Shown piece by piece: positions 10,316-20,132 of a stretch of 64,000 nucleotides of DNA. The DNA is from Ceratothoa steindachneri (taxonomy: Eukaryota > Arthropoda > Malacostraca > Isopoda > Cymothoidae): assembly GCA_963969495.1 (NCBI GenBank), contig OZ018333.1, positions 18,135,937 to 18,199,936 of the forward strand, in the 5' to 3' direction. Below the pieces are notes generated by a model that had not been told where the DNA came from, searched no databases, and saw only the letters and a program-made list of their open reading frames with translations. Numbering within the stretch: position 1 is the stretch's first letter; each line of letters begins with the position of its first letter. A program made the position numbers and the translations under genes.

Positions 10316-11143
10316 TTAAATTATATTTAGAGACTATAGAATGTGATTTAAGGAATGTTTATGGGTTGGGTGATTTTAACTTGTGGTTGGATGATATGAA
10401 TGCTACATTTTCTAAAGCCTTTATTGAAATGCTGGATAGATTACACTTTGAGAACAAGGTAAATGAAGTGACATCTAGGTCAGGACATATTTTAGATTTA
10501 GTAATATGTGATAAGGAATTTATGCAACTTTCTTTGATGTTGCTGTTATTCCTACGGATGTTTTCTCACTTGTTGTTGGTCTGTGCGAAGAGCAGATATC
10601 TCAATTCTTTTTGCCATCCCTGTCTTACATTTACCTGCCCTCCCATCCACTTGCTCATAGGTCAGGACATATTTTGGATTTAGTAATATGTGATAAGGAG
10701 TTGGATTTTCTGTATGATATTGAAGTAGTCTGATTTTTCTTTATCACCATTTCAAATTGAATATGCTTGAAAAGCGACTAAATAAGAAGAGGGTTTTGTT
10801 TAGAATTAAGACAAATTTGAATCCAAATGTGTTGGGTGATGGAGTGTTGTTGCCCAGGGGTGAATTTGATAATGCTCTCTGTACATGTGACCTAACAGCA
10901 TCTGATAGGATGGAAATCGACTGTCTTGGCTATATTTTAGACTCTTATAAGAATAATATGGCAAGTAAATATAATGAAATGTGTCCAAATATAAAGAAAT
11001 AGTTGAAAGAGAATTTACTCCTTGGTATAATTCTGAAATAAAGAATGCTAAAAAAATGTAGGAGATAGAAAGGAAGTGGAGAAGATTAAAAACAGAATAA
11101 TTTAAAAATTATACCTATGTAAGGAACTATGTAAATACATTAA
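10316..11143 (+). pseudogene. CR1/L2-like LINE, segment 2: rest of APE and start of linker
   Basis: It continues segment 1 with GLGDFNLWLDD and VTSRSGHILDLVICD, the GDFN and target-recognition motifs of the endonuclease. A block of about 40 bp (GTCAGGACATATTTT onward) is present at 10486-10526 and again at 10661-10701, with filler between. The later part carries the LINE linker (KNAKK, ERKWRRLKTE) near 11035-11100. It is cut at TTAA 11140-11143 by the second piggyBac element. Confidence 0.75.
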
Positions 11144-11639
11144 CCCTTTCATGCCATATGTACAACATATTAACCATTAACATTTGATGCCATTTTAAAC
11201 CTTATTTATAAGGATATTATGGACTATTTTTGCATCCAACACCTCAGTTCAGCAAGGAGATTGCATATATAAGTGCTAAAAAGATGGAATTTGGACTCAG
11301 TAGGCAACTGCCTTTGGACAAAGAAGGACTTTTACAATTTTTTTGTCTTTGGTAAGTGCTCTTTACTTATTGTTCCAATATTTATATATTAATTATATTT
11401 TTTTATAATTATAAAGGAATAATTGTGATAAAGTAAATAAAAAACAATGTAAATTTATGTATGTGTGGAAAAAAATATTTATTTCTTTCAAAATTAGCTA
11501 ATTATTGCTTTATAAAGTTCATGTATAAAATTTTCACCATCTGGAATTCAGACGTTGAATTCCAAGCATCGATGAGGTTATTTTTCAATCTGTTTACTAT
11601 TTATAATGTATTTGATATAATTATAAAATACACCTACAC

Positions 11640-11663
11640 CCATATATATATATAGATGATTAT

Positions 11664-11703
<40 letters not shown>
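11640..11703. repeat. TA microsatellite
   Basis: Alternating TA for about 60 bp with few interruptions, inside the 5' region of piggyBac element 2 and just upstream of its transposase. Confidence 0.9.
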
Positions 11704-11713
11704 GCTGTAATTA

Positions 11714-12902
11714 TTGCATTCTTTTACAGATGTGATGGCAGATAGAGGAGCTATGGATGAAACTATGCAGATGAAGTGTGCTGAAAATAAGAAAATTAAA
11801 AAACCTTTGTCCATGTCAGATGCCCTAAATCTAATACTTCTTCCAAACTACGATGAATCAGAGGATGAATTTGAAGACACAGAAAGTATACATGCTACAC
11901 AAAAACTCGATGAAGACAACCAAAATGAAGAAAAAGAAGTGATTATTCAGAATTTAGCACATTCTTCTCAAGTAGAATTACAAAATGAGCATGAAAGTGA
12001 TGACAAAGACATTCCACTTTCTATTCTTTTTTTCAAACAGGGATAGACCTAAAATGCATAGTGTTCCGCGTTGGCGAAAGAGCGAATTCAAAGTGCCAGA
12101 AGACACATCATGGGAAGACTCTGTTTCCTTTGATGAAGCATGGGATAGTTACACTCCTTTAGAATTTTTTAAAATAATATTTGGTGACCCACTAATGCAG
12201 CACATTACTGACCAAACGAATATTTATGCTTTGCAGTCTAAAGGGAACAAATTACTTCTACAGTTAGATGAGCTGCAAACATTTTTAGGAATTTTGATGA
12301 AGTTGGGATTGGTACATGCTCCAAATTATCGTTATTTGGGAAAACATTCTTCAAGATATCCTGTTATTGCTGATTCAATGGGTAGGGACAGATTTGAAAA
12401 GATAAAATCATGCATTCATTTCAATGACAATAGCCTAGTTCATAGGAGAGGCCATCCAGTACATGATAAATTATTTAGAATTCGCCCAATCATTGAGTCC
12501 ATAGAACAAATCTTCGTACAATTCCACAAGAATACCAGGCAGTTGATGAACAGATAATTCCTAACGAGACTCATATCTCTCTCAAACAATACAATCCCAA
12601 AAAGCCCCACAAGTGGGGATATAAGGTTATCTCACGAGCAGGGGAAAGTGGGTTTATTTATGACTTCTTAGTTTATGCAGGTACGTGATGCGGAAAATGT
12701 TGGGATATCATCATATGTTCTGAAACTAACTGAAAATGTACCAAGAAACAAAAACTATAAAATATTTTTTGATAACTGGTTCTCTTCAGTTTCCCTTATT
12801 GAAGTACTAAATGAACGAGGAATGTTATGTCTTTCTACTGTAAAGCTAAATAGACTAAGAGGAATCAGAAAGAAAGATGAAAACCACATCCTCTGGATGT
12901 AG
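11714..12902 (+). pseudogene. piggyBac transposase 2, N-terminal and catalytic part
   Basis: The likely start is the ATG at 11735. An acidic N-terminus precedes the core from about 12055: SFDEAWDSYTPLEFFKIIFG, LQTFLGILMKLGL, DRFEKIKSCIHFND. A +1 shift near 12540 hides the AVDEQIIP block with the first catalytic Asp and the KPHKWGYKVISRAGESG block. The frame returns at about 12675 with KIFFDNWFSSVSLIEVL and VKLNRLRG. Coding is interrupted just after this by the two-hairpin repeat. Confidence 0.85.
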
Positions 12903-12928
12903 TTTTCCTGGGAGTTTGGGTGCCTTAA

Positions 12929-13130
12929 AAAAAGAGGCTGTTTGACTCGGATGACCTATGATGAGCCCTTGTGGCTTTTGTCATCTGTTATATTATATTG
13001 TGGGAGACTTTGATTTTGTCTTCCCCTGGTGATGGTGCTTTTTGTGGGTGGGTTTTGACAGAGCCGGATGACCTTTGATAAGCCCTTGTGGCTTTTGTCA
13101 TCCGTGAAATTATGTTATGTTATGTTATGA
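12929..13130 (+). repeat. Two-hairpin short interspersed repeat, copy 2
   Basis: Same structure as 2326-2537 in the opposite orientation: module A 12948-12987, spacer, module B 13065-13104 and an ATGTT-type tail to about 13128. It sits inside the piggyBac 2 transposase, whose reading resumes after it (YDKDGKVMTSVLSKN), so it is a real insertion. Single-base differences between modules keep the inner stem paired. Confidence 0.75.
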
Positions 13131-13327
13131 CAAGGACGGGAAAGTTATGACTTCAGTGTTGAGCAAAAACACTCAAAGCATAGCAATAAGGTGGTAGGTG
13201 GTATGACAATAAACCAGTTCACCTTCTTTCAAACTATGCTGGGACTGAGCCGCTCGATACATGCAAAACAAAATAAACGCTTGGAAGTAAATAGACCTTA
13301 TGCAGTGAAAGAGTAGAACAAGTACAG
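13131..13327 (+). pseudogene. piggyBac transposase 2, middle segment
   Basis: Between the short repeat and the LTR the frame reads YDKDGKVMTSVLSKNT and later NRPYAVKE, stop, NKY. This matches the family block before the conserved MGGVD motif. The last host codons before the LTR are AAC AAG TAC and the first after the Gypsy element (20133) are AAC ATG GGA, so the protein reads across the insertion. Confidence 0.7.
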
Positions 13328-14087
13328 TGTAGCGGGCCAAAAAATTTAGACTAACCCCAATCGATCCAACCCGCTTCCTATACTAATCCGGACGTGAGAA
13401 ATCGAAGGAGAATGAAACGGATTGTATGTACAGTTCTTTACTAACAGAAAAAAAGTACAATGATAATTACAGCTTATATTTACAACAATTTTATATTTAC
13501 AAGGGAAGTGTGCACACTTCAAAATGAGGCTAAATTCCCCAATCCAAATACGATACCAAAAGAGAATTTTATAACCGGCGAATACAACAATTTACTTATA
13601 TATCTACACAAAACATAAAAACACACAACAACAACCGAACGAAAAGGGGGCACGCGCTATCACTTGTGTGGTGGAGGTGGGTGGTAGTAGGCTAACTTAG
13701 AAGGAGGCAGGATTGTCAACGAAGGCGGGTATGGCGGTTCAGGTGGTTAGAGAGGCACGAAAGCCCTCCGTCTCAGGGCTGGGCGGAGCACTCGTCTAGA
13801 GAACCCCTCTTGCTATCAGTCCACACTTCCACTCTCTCTTTCCAGAATATGGCGCTTTGCTAAAAGAATATTATAAACAAAGTACAATTTTGATAAAAGA
13901 TTATCTTAAGCAAAGTACAATTTTGTTTGCAATATAATAATATATTGAACTAAGTTGTACTTTTTTTCTGTTAGTAAAGAACTGTACATACAATCCGTTT
14001 CATTCTCCTTCGATTTCTCACGTCCGGATTAGTATAGGAAGCGGGTTGGATCGATTGGGGTTAGTCTAAATTTTTCGGCCCGCTACA
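13328..14087 (+). repeat. Gypsy 5' LTR with 133-bp internal inverted repeats
   Basis: The 760-bp block starts TGTAGCGGGCC and ends GGCCCGCTACA. Its first 133 bp (13328-13460) and last 133 bp (13955-14087) are inverted copies differing at one position. Its last 107 bp reappear in direct orientation at 20026-20132, which confirms the 3' boundary. Ordinary LTRs have inverted ends of only a few bases. An alternative is that the left arm is an inverted second LTR fragment. Confidence 0.7.
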
Positions 14088-14089
14088 TT

Positions 14090-14107
14090 TGGCGCCCGAA
14101 TAGGGAC
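14090..14107 (+). other. Primer-binding site, tRNA-Lys type
   Basis: Two bases after the LTR the sequence TGGCGCCCGAATAGGGAC closely resembles the lysine tRNA primer-binding site of many retroelements, with one difference in the A/T middle. It primes minus-strand DNA synthesis. Confidence 0.75.
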
Positions 14108-14223
14108 GTGAGACTTCGAAACTGGGAGTGTGACTGGATTGGATTGCAGTCCATACCCAATTAGTGTGACAAGTAGTTTGATTGATTTTTCCCTCCTCCT
14201 ATCTTTTTACTAACTTGGGAACA

Positions 14224-15607
14224 ATGGCTGTAGCGGAAACTGAATGAAGAAGTAGTGCGATTGAGACTGGAGTTGAGAAAGAAAGAAGAGGAGTGTGAAA
14301 TGTTGCGGGGAATGATGGAGGGAATGGAGAATAAAATAAAAGGGATGAATGAAAAGACTGATAGGATGAAGAAGGAAATGGGAGACCGACAGGATCAGAC
14401 GGACCGACGGATGCAGGACCTGTATAACATGATGACAGGGGCTGGATCAGTCCCAGGACCTACAACCCTGACCCCTGCTCCTACTGAAGGGACTCCGCTA
14501 AATGGAATGGATGGCAGTATGATTGAGTCTAAAGAAGATACTGTGAGTGGTAGGAAAGGGGGTGAATGGAAGAGAGTAGAAAGTAAGAGAGGAAGTAAGC
14601 ATGGTTCTAAGGTTAAGGATAGGAAGGCGAGAGGGAAGAGTGTGGATTCGCTATACTCAGATGAGGGAGAGAGTGAAGATATGATTGGAATGAGTGAGAC
14701 AGAGAGTAGCTCTTCGGAGAGTGAAGTGAATGTGGGAAAAGGAATTTTGATTAGGGAAGTGCCAAGGATTGATAAGTTTAGATTGCATGGGGGAAAGAGT
14801 ATGGATGAGTTCTTCGGGGATTTTGAGCGGTACTGCAAGCTCAAGTACCCGCAGAAACAGGGTCACTGGGTGAGTGTTCTGGGAGATTGTTTGGATGGGA
14901 AAGTGTTGGAGTTCTTGCGAGTGATAACGAGTGTGGGAGAGCCAAAGTACGATGTAGTGAAGAAGAGATTGATTGGGCAGGTGAAACGAATGAAAGAGAG
15001 TGTGAAGTATAAGAGGGTGAATGAATTTGAGAAGGCTCGAATGGGGAAGAGTGAAAGTGTGAATATGTATGCACATAGGCTTGAGAGTATGGCAAGAACG
15101 AGGTATGGTGATGATGATGTAAATGAATGTAAACCACTGATGAGGAAGTTTTTGGACACGATCCCGCGAAAGGTGAGTGAATGGCTGAGTGGAAAGAGAA
15201 AGGAGAGAGTGAGACTGACAGGTGAACGGTTGATGTGGGAGGATGTGTTGGAACTGTTAGAAGATGGACGATTTGATGATGAAAGCGATCTAGAAGAGGA
15301 TGGATGGTACAGTGTGAATGTTGGGGGTAAGAAGCCCAGGAGCTTTCATCCACCCCAACAGTTTGTCAGCTACAGGGATGCCCTGAAGGCTGCACCAGCT
15401 GGAGTGATGTCAAACTTCCTGGGCCGGCAGAATGGATGGGCAAATGGAGGGTGGTCGAATGGAAGGGGGCAGATGAATTTCAAGCGTGGGAATGGATATA
15501 TGAGAAAAACCGAGGTATATCCCAGCAAACGAGAGACCGAATGGTGGGAGAAAGATTGTGGAATGTCGTGGGTGTGGAAGGAAAGGTCATATGTTGGCAG
15601 AATGTAG
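14224..15607 (+). pseudogene. Gypsy gag: coiled coil and capsid region
   Basis: An ATG at 14224 (MAVAETE) is separated by a one-base shift from the long open frame starting at about 14250. The first 60 residues are a charged coiled coil (LRLELRKKEEECEMLRG). A Ser/Glu-rich acidic linker follows, and then a capsid-like block at about residues 165-340 (DKFRLHGGKSMDEFFGDFERY and MYAHRLESMARTRYGD), as in Retrotrans_gag proteins. The frame ends at 15607, just after the knuckle-coding sequence begins in another frame, so gag and knuckles are joined by frameshifting or by mutation. Confidence 0.75.
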
Positions 15608-15929
15608 GTGGACATCTGGTGCGTGTTTTGGGTGTGGTAAGAAAGGGCATATGATAAAGGATTGCCAGGAAAGTGTGAAAGAGTGCTTCGAGTGTAAAGA
15701 AATAGGCCATTTGAAGAAAGATTGTCCGAGGTTGAATGGTGGAGCAACTGGTGGGGAAAGTATGAAATATGCATGTGGTAATTGTGGAAAGGCTGGTCAT
15801 TATGCAAGGATGTGTCGTGACCAGAGGAATGTATGTAGCTATTGTGCGATGGAAGGACATTCAAGTGAAAAGTGTTGGATTAGACTGAGAGCGCAAGGTG
15901 TGAATGGAAAGTCTGAAGCGGGAAACTGA
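15558..15929 (+). CDS. Gypsy nucleocapsid with five CCHC zinc knuckles
   Basis: Five C-X2-C-X4-H-X4-C knuckles occur in a row: CRGCGRKGHMLAEC, CFGCGKKGHMIKDC, CFECKEIGHLKKDC, CGNCGKAGHYARMC and CSYCAMEGHSSEKC. They bind the RNA genome during packaging. Most Ty3/Gypsy gags have one or two. The frame overlaps the end of the capsid frame by 50 bp and stops 35 bp before the protease frame. Confidence 0.8.
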   Translation: MECRGCGRKGHMLAECRWTSGACFGCGKKGHMIKDCQESVKECFECKEIGHLKKDCPRLNGGATGGESMKYACGNCGKAGHYARMCRDQRNVCSYCAMEGHSSEKCWIRLRAQGVNGKSEAGN

Positions 15930-15963
15930 ATGGTAAGAGGGTACCTGCTGAAGTATCCTCTGG

Positions 15964-17880
15964 GTGCATGAGTGTGAGTGTCTGAGTGTTAAGGTGGAAT
16001 TGAATGGAATTGAGTGTTTGGCTTTAATAGATTCTGGATGCAAGGCGAGCTTGGTGTATAAAGATGTGTATGACAAGGTTAGCGAGAAAGCCCTCCTGTC
16101 TGAGTGCAAGGGTAGTTTGGTAGGTATTGGTAATAGGAGAGTGCCTGTGATTGGAATGATAAGGTCAGCTGTTCGAATGCATGGTATGATGATGAATGAA
16201 TGTGAATTTTCTGTGATTGATAAGGTGAGTAGTGAGTATGGTGTGATTTGGGGGTATGATTTTATGAAAATGAATCGTATGGTTGTGCATCCTGCGAGTG
16301 ATCAGATTGAGAGAAAGATTGGTAAAAATGGGGTGTATAAGTTGTATGTAGGGAAAGATGGTAGCGTTTTGAGGAGTGTGTTTACTGGTATTGAGGTGAC
16401 TGCTATGGAGAATGTAAGGCTCATGAAGGGTGAAAGGGTGTCTGTTAGAGTGAGTTGGAGTAAGGATGTTAGTTTGAATGTGAGTGAGAACACTGTGATA
16501 TTGGATGGAAAGGATGCGTGTTATAAGGTAAGGCGTGTTGCTTGTGTGTTTGATGGCTTGATGAGAATGAATGATCCTTTTGTATGTGTGCAGGCGAACC
16601 CCAAAGTGAAAGGGCAGGTGAGGGGAATCCAAGTCGGAGATGTACTGGGCCACCTCTCCACTGTCAATGAGGTAGGTATGGATGATAGTACGGATGTCAG
16701 GGTGAATGTTGCAGGTGAAGAGACGTGTGAATGGACCTATAATGATGTGAAGAGCATGGTGGAATTGGATGGATGTTTAACTGAGTATGAAAGGGAGGAT
16801 GTGTATCGAATGATATTTGAACGAAAGGGAGCCCTCAGTAAGGGTGATCTGGATTTCGGGGTTGCAAAGCTCCCGGAATTCAAGATTGTCCTGAAGGAGG
16901 ATTCCCCAATCTATCAGCGGCCAAGGCATTTCCCACGTCCGGTTGCTGATGAGATTGAGGAGCAGTGCTTGGAATTGGAGCAATTGGGGGTGATTGAAGA
17001 GAGCGAGAGTGCATGGAATAGTCCAATTGTACCTGTACGTAAGCCGGATGGAAGATTGCGTCTGTGTGTGGATTATCGAAAGGTGAATGAAAGGACTGTG
17101 AAAGAAAGGTTTCCGATGTGTGTGGTATCTGAGTGTGTGTATAGTATGCATGGGATGGAGTGGTTTACGAAGCTGGATCTGGTACGGGGGTATTACCAGA
17201 TGCCCATTGCTGAGGAGAGCCGGCCAGTAACTGCCTTCTCTTCCTCAAAGAGGCATTACCAGTTCCGGAACCTCAGCTTTGGGTTGGCTAATGCTCCCGG
17301 AACCTTCCAGTGGGCAATGAATGTTGTGTTGAGTAAGTTTGCGAGTAAGAATGTGATTGCGTTTATAGATGATATTTTGATTATGACTGAGACTTTTGAG
17401 GAGCATATGAGATTGGTGAATGATGTGTTGAGAACGTTGGAGAGTGTTGGTGTGAAGGTGAAAGTGGCGAAGTGTGAATGGTTTGCGAAAGAAGTGGAAT
17501 TCCTTGGGCATATGGTGAGTGAGAATGGGTTGCGAAAATCACCAAAGTATGTTGAGAAGGTGCGAATGTTTCCTAAACCGGTGACTGTGAAGCAACTGAA
17601 GTCATTTTTGGGTTTGATTGAGTTCCAGCGAAAGTTTATATGTGATTGTTCTGGTGTGAGTAAGCCTCTGACTGAGTGGATGGGCAAGAAAGGTAGTACG
17701 GTTGTCAAGTGGAATGATAAGATGAATGAGGCGTATGAGAGACTGAACGAGGCAGCGGCTGAAGATGTTGAATTGGCTTACCCAGATTATAGTGTAAATG
17801 CTAAAATGCTTGAACTGTATACAGATGCGAGTGGGTATTGTATGGGAGGTTTTCTGATGGAGAGAATGTCAGGCGAATAA
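15964..17880 (+). pseudogene. Gypsy pol part 1: protease, RT and start of RNase H
   Basis: Residues about 10-110 form a retropepsin (ALIDSGCKASLV, later GVIWGYDFM). RT occupies about residues 330-540 with RLCVDYRKVNERT, FTKLDLVRGYYQMPI, FGLANAPGTFQWAM and the active-site FIDDIL (17366-17383). The thumb and linker follow (FLGHMVSENG, FLGLIEFQRKF). RNase H begins at LYTDASG near 17815 and the frame closes at 17880. It resumes in the neighbouring frame within the overlap from 17838, so one indel near 17850 breaks the polyprotein. Confidence 0.85.
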
Positions 17881-19604
17881 TTGGGTATGTATCCAAGGCT
17901 ATGAATGTTGCAGAACGAAAGTATTCGACTGTGGAACGAGAGCTGGCTGCGATAAGATATTGTTTGAAAGTGTTGCGTCCATTTTTGTATGGTGTGAGGT
18001 TTGTGATAAAAACCGATCATCAACCTCTTGTGTATCTGCAGCGTATGAAGTGGGCTGATAGTAGGATTGCAAGGACTTTGGAAGATTTGAGTGACTTTGA
18101 CTATGTGATTGAGTATGTGCCTGGTGAATGGAATGGAGTGGCTGATTTGATGTCAAGGTATCCTGGTACGAATGATGAAAATGTGTGTGGAGTGAGTGAT
18201 CCTGAGTATTTGCCGAAAGGGATTATGAATGGAAAAGAGAGTAAGGGTGGTGGTGATTCCTTGTTTGAGAGTGTATGGAATGGTTTGCAAGATTTGAAGA
18301 GTGATGGAGTAGATGTGAGAGTGCCCGATAGTGTAGATGATTTAAGGAAGGAGGTAATGAATGAAGTGTGTAGGAAGCCTGAAAGCATTGGTATGGCAAA
18401 GGTGCGGAACTTCATGAAAGAATTGAGAGCGATGTGTATGCAAGGGGTCCCGCCATTTCAGGAAGTGTTGATTGTAGTGAGTCATTTGTATGGAGTGATT
18501 GTTTATATGCACTTTGGTGGTGAGAGGCCGATTGTGTACAAGGATGAGAAGATGAAGGGTTTGAATCCTAATGTGGTACATCTACAATGTTTGAGCGGTG
18601 TGCACTACAATTGGGTAATTGAAAAGTGTTCATATATAAGAGAGAAGAATGATTGTCTGGATGAAGATGAGTGTGTGTTGAGTGATGATATGGGAGTTAA
18701 TGACAGTGTGGATATCAGTGCTGATGTTGGTGTGCTTGTTCCTTCGGTGTATTGCGAACATGGTGGACCTGATATGATGGAAGCGAGAGTGAAAGTTGGT
18801 GAAAGGTTGTTCTGTGGTTTGATTGATACTGGAGCGCAGGTGTCTTTAGTGAATGAGAAGATTCTGAGTAAGTATGATGAGTTTAAATGTTGCGAGCATA
18901 AACCTGTGAAGTTACGGATAAGTGGATTAGGGAATGGCTTGATAGTGGCATGGGAACAGGTTAGTCTGAAAGTGAGTTTGGGTAATGGTGTGAATGTGAA
19001 GCATGACTTTGTGATTCTGAAAGGTGAGCAAATGCCTTGTTGTTTCTTGCTTGGTGTAGACTTTATGAGATTGAATGATTTGTCTTTGGATGCTGATAAG
19101 GATCGTCTTATGAAAGGTGAATGTGAGGTGATGAAGTTGAATGAGTGTGCGAAGAATGTTGTCAAATTTTGTGGCATGATTGAGTTGGTCATGGATGATG
19201 AGAATGAGATTTTAAGTGATGATGATATTCTAGAGATGCAAGAGATGTGTCCTTTTGTTAGTGAGTTGAAGAAGTGTGTAATGATGCGTGTTGATTTGAA
19301 TGAATGGCCAGAGTGTTTAAGTGATTTTAAAAGGTATGCTAAGGATTTTGTTGTTTGTATGGATGTTGTATATTTTGTGAGGCATGTGAAGGGTGGTGAT
19401 GATATGTATGTACCTGTGATGTCCTTAGTTGGTATGATTGGTCTGGTGAAGGTTGTGCATGATAATTATGGGCATATGGGTAAGTTTAAGCTGTGGGAGT
19501 GTATGAAGGAGCGTGTGTTCCACCCGTTTCTGAGAACTGTTGTGAATGATGTTGCAACTACGTGTGAAAGGTGTGCAATTGAAACCACCGATGTTGAAAG
19601 TTGA
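17838..19604 (+). pseudogene. Gypsy pol part 2: RNase H, OTU-like, second protease, integrase N-terminus
   Basis: The frame starts with the rest of RNase H (YVSKAMNVAERKYSTVERE, FVIKTDHQPL, to SRYPG at about residue 112). Residues about 138-262 resemble an OTU peptidase: GGGDSLFESVW at the start and VHLQCLSGVHYNWV at the end, with Asp140 and His256 spaced as in that family. The expected Cys is Ser. Residues about 315-430 are a second retropepsin-like domain (GLIDTGAQVSLV at 18816-18851, FLLGVDFMRLND). The end holds an HHCC integrase zinc domain (HDNYGH ... CERC). A frameshift near 19575 leads into the catalytic core. Confidence 0.75.
18240..18625 (+). other. OTU-like domain in Gypsy pol
   Basis: About 128 residues lie between RNase H and the second protease. 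They have an N-terminal D-S-L-F-E-S motif (18255-18272), helical middle sequence (RNFMKELRAMCMQG), a beta-rich end (LYGVIVYMHFGGERPIVY) and a GVHYN motif at 18600-18611. In OTU deubiquitinases the pattern is D-x-x-C-L-F ... H-Y-N. Here TCC (Ser) stands where TGC or TGT (Cys) would be expected, so the domain may be inactive or point-mutated. The call rests on motif reading only. Confidence 0.5.
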
Positions 19605-20025
19605 TGCGAAAGAACCGTTTGAATTGGTAGTGATTGATTGTGTGTCTTTGCCGCGTACGAGTGCTGGGAATGTTGGTATGGTTGTTATGGTTGATCATAA
19701 AAGTAAGTTTGTGTATGCAGCGCCTGTGAGAGATAAAAGGAGTGTGACTGTTGCGCGTGTGGTTGAGCAGTTGTTCTTTCCTATGTGTGTATGGAAGCCT
19801 AGAAGATGTCTGAGTGATAATGGGCCTGAATTTGTAGGGGAAGTGTTTGAGCAAATGTTGAGAGAGAATGGTGTGGAGCATGTGAGAACAACTCTGTATG
19901 TACCGTCTTCAAATGGATTGGCTGAACGGACTATAAGAACCTTGTGTGAGATGTTGAGAATGATGAGTACGACAGTGAATGACTGGGATGTGTGTCTGGG
20001 GAGAGTGTTGTGGGCGTATAATTCA
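19546..20025 (+). pseudogene. Gypsy integrase catalytic core, truncated
   Basis: This rve-type core has its first Asp in LVVIDCVSLP, its second in CLSDNGPEFVGEVF and its Glu in SSNGLAERTIRTL, the D,D(35)E triad. It inserts the cDNA into the genome. The reading ends at WAYNSTVH, where the sequence switches directly into 3' LTR sequence. The C-terminal domain is missing. Confidence 0.85.
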
Positions 20026-20132
20026 ACTGTACATACAATCCGTTTCATTCTCCTTCGATTTCTCACGTCCGGATTAGTATAGGAAGCGGGTTGGATCGAT
20101 TGAAGTTAGTCTAAATTTTTCGGCCCACTACA
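20026..20132 (+). repeat. Gypsy 3' LTR remnant
   Basis: These 107 bp equal the last part of the 5' LTR (13981-14087) with about three differences and end at the boundary with the piggyBac host. The left edge is fused to integrase codons at ACTGTACAT, which occurs both in the WAYNSTVH codons and in the LTR. This points to a microhomology-mediated deletion. Confidence 0.85.

Larger units (their letters stand above)
13328..20132 (+). mobile_element. Ty3/Gypsy LTR retrotransposon with extra domains, 3' deleted
   Basis: 5' LTR, primer-binding site, gag, five zinc knuckles, protease, RT, RNase H, an OTU-like segment, a second protease-like domain and integrase follow in order. Integrase after RNase H places it in Ty3/Gypsy. 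The integrase end, 3' polypurine tract and most of the 3' LTR are missing. TACA flanks the element on both sides (13323-13326 and 20129-20132) if the outer GT/AC bases are counted as element, suggesting a 4-bp duplication, but the exact boundary is ambiguous. Confidence 0.85.

Noticed and set aside
14395..16653. Several minus-strand frames of 100-170 codons opposite the Gypsy gag and pol
   Set aside because: They are antisense shadows: the plus strand has clear gag, knuckle and protease motifs, and the minus-strand peptides are Ser/His/Thr-rich without domains.
16165..19192. Long minus-strand frames opposite pol
   Set aside because: Shadows caused by the G-rich, stop-poor plus-strand codon use of the Gypsy element.
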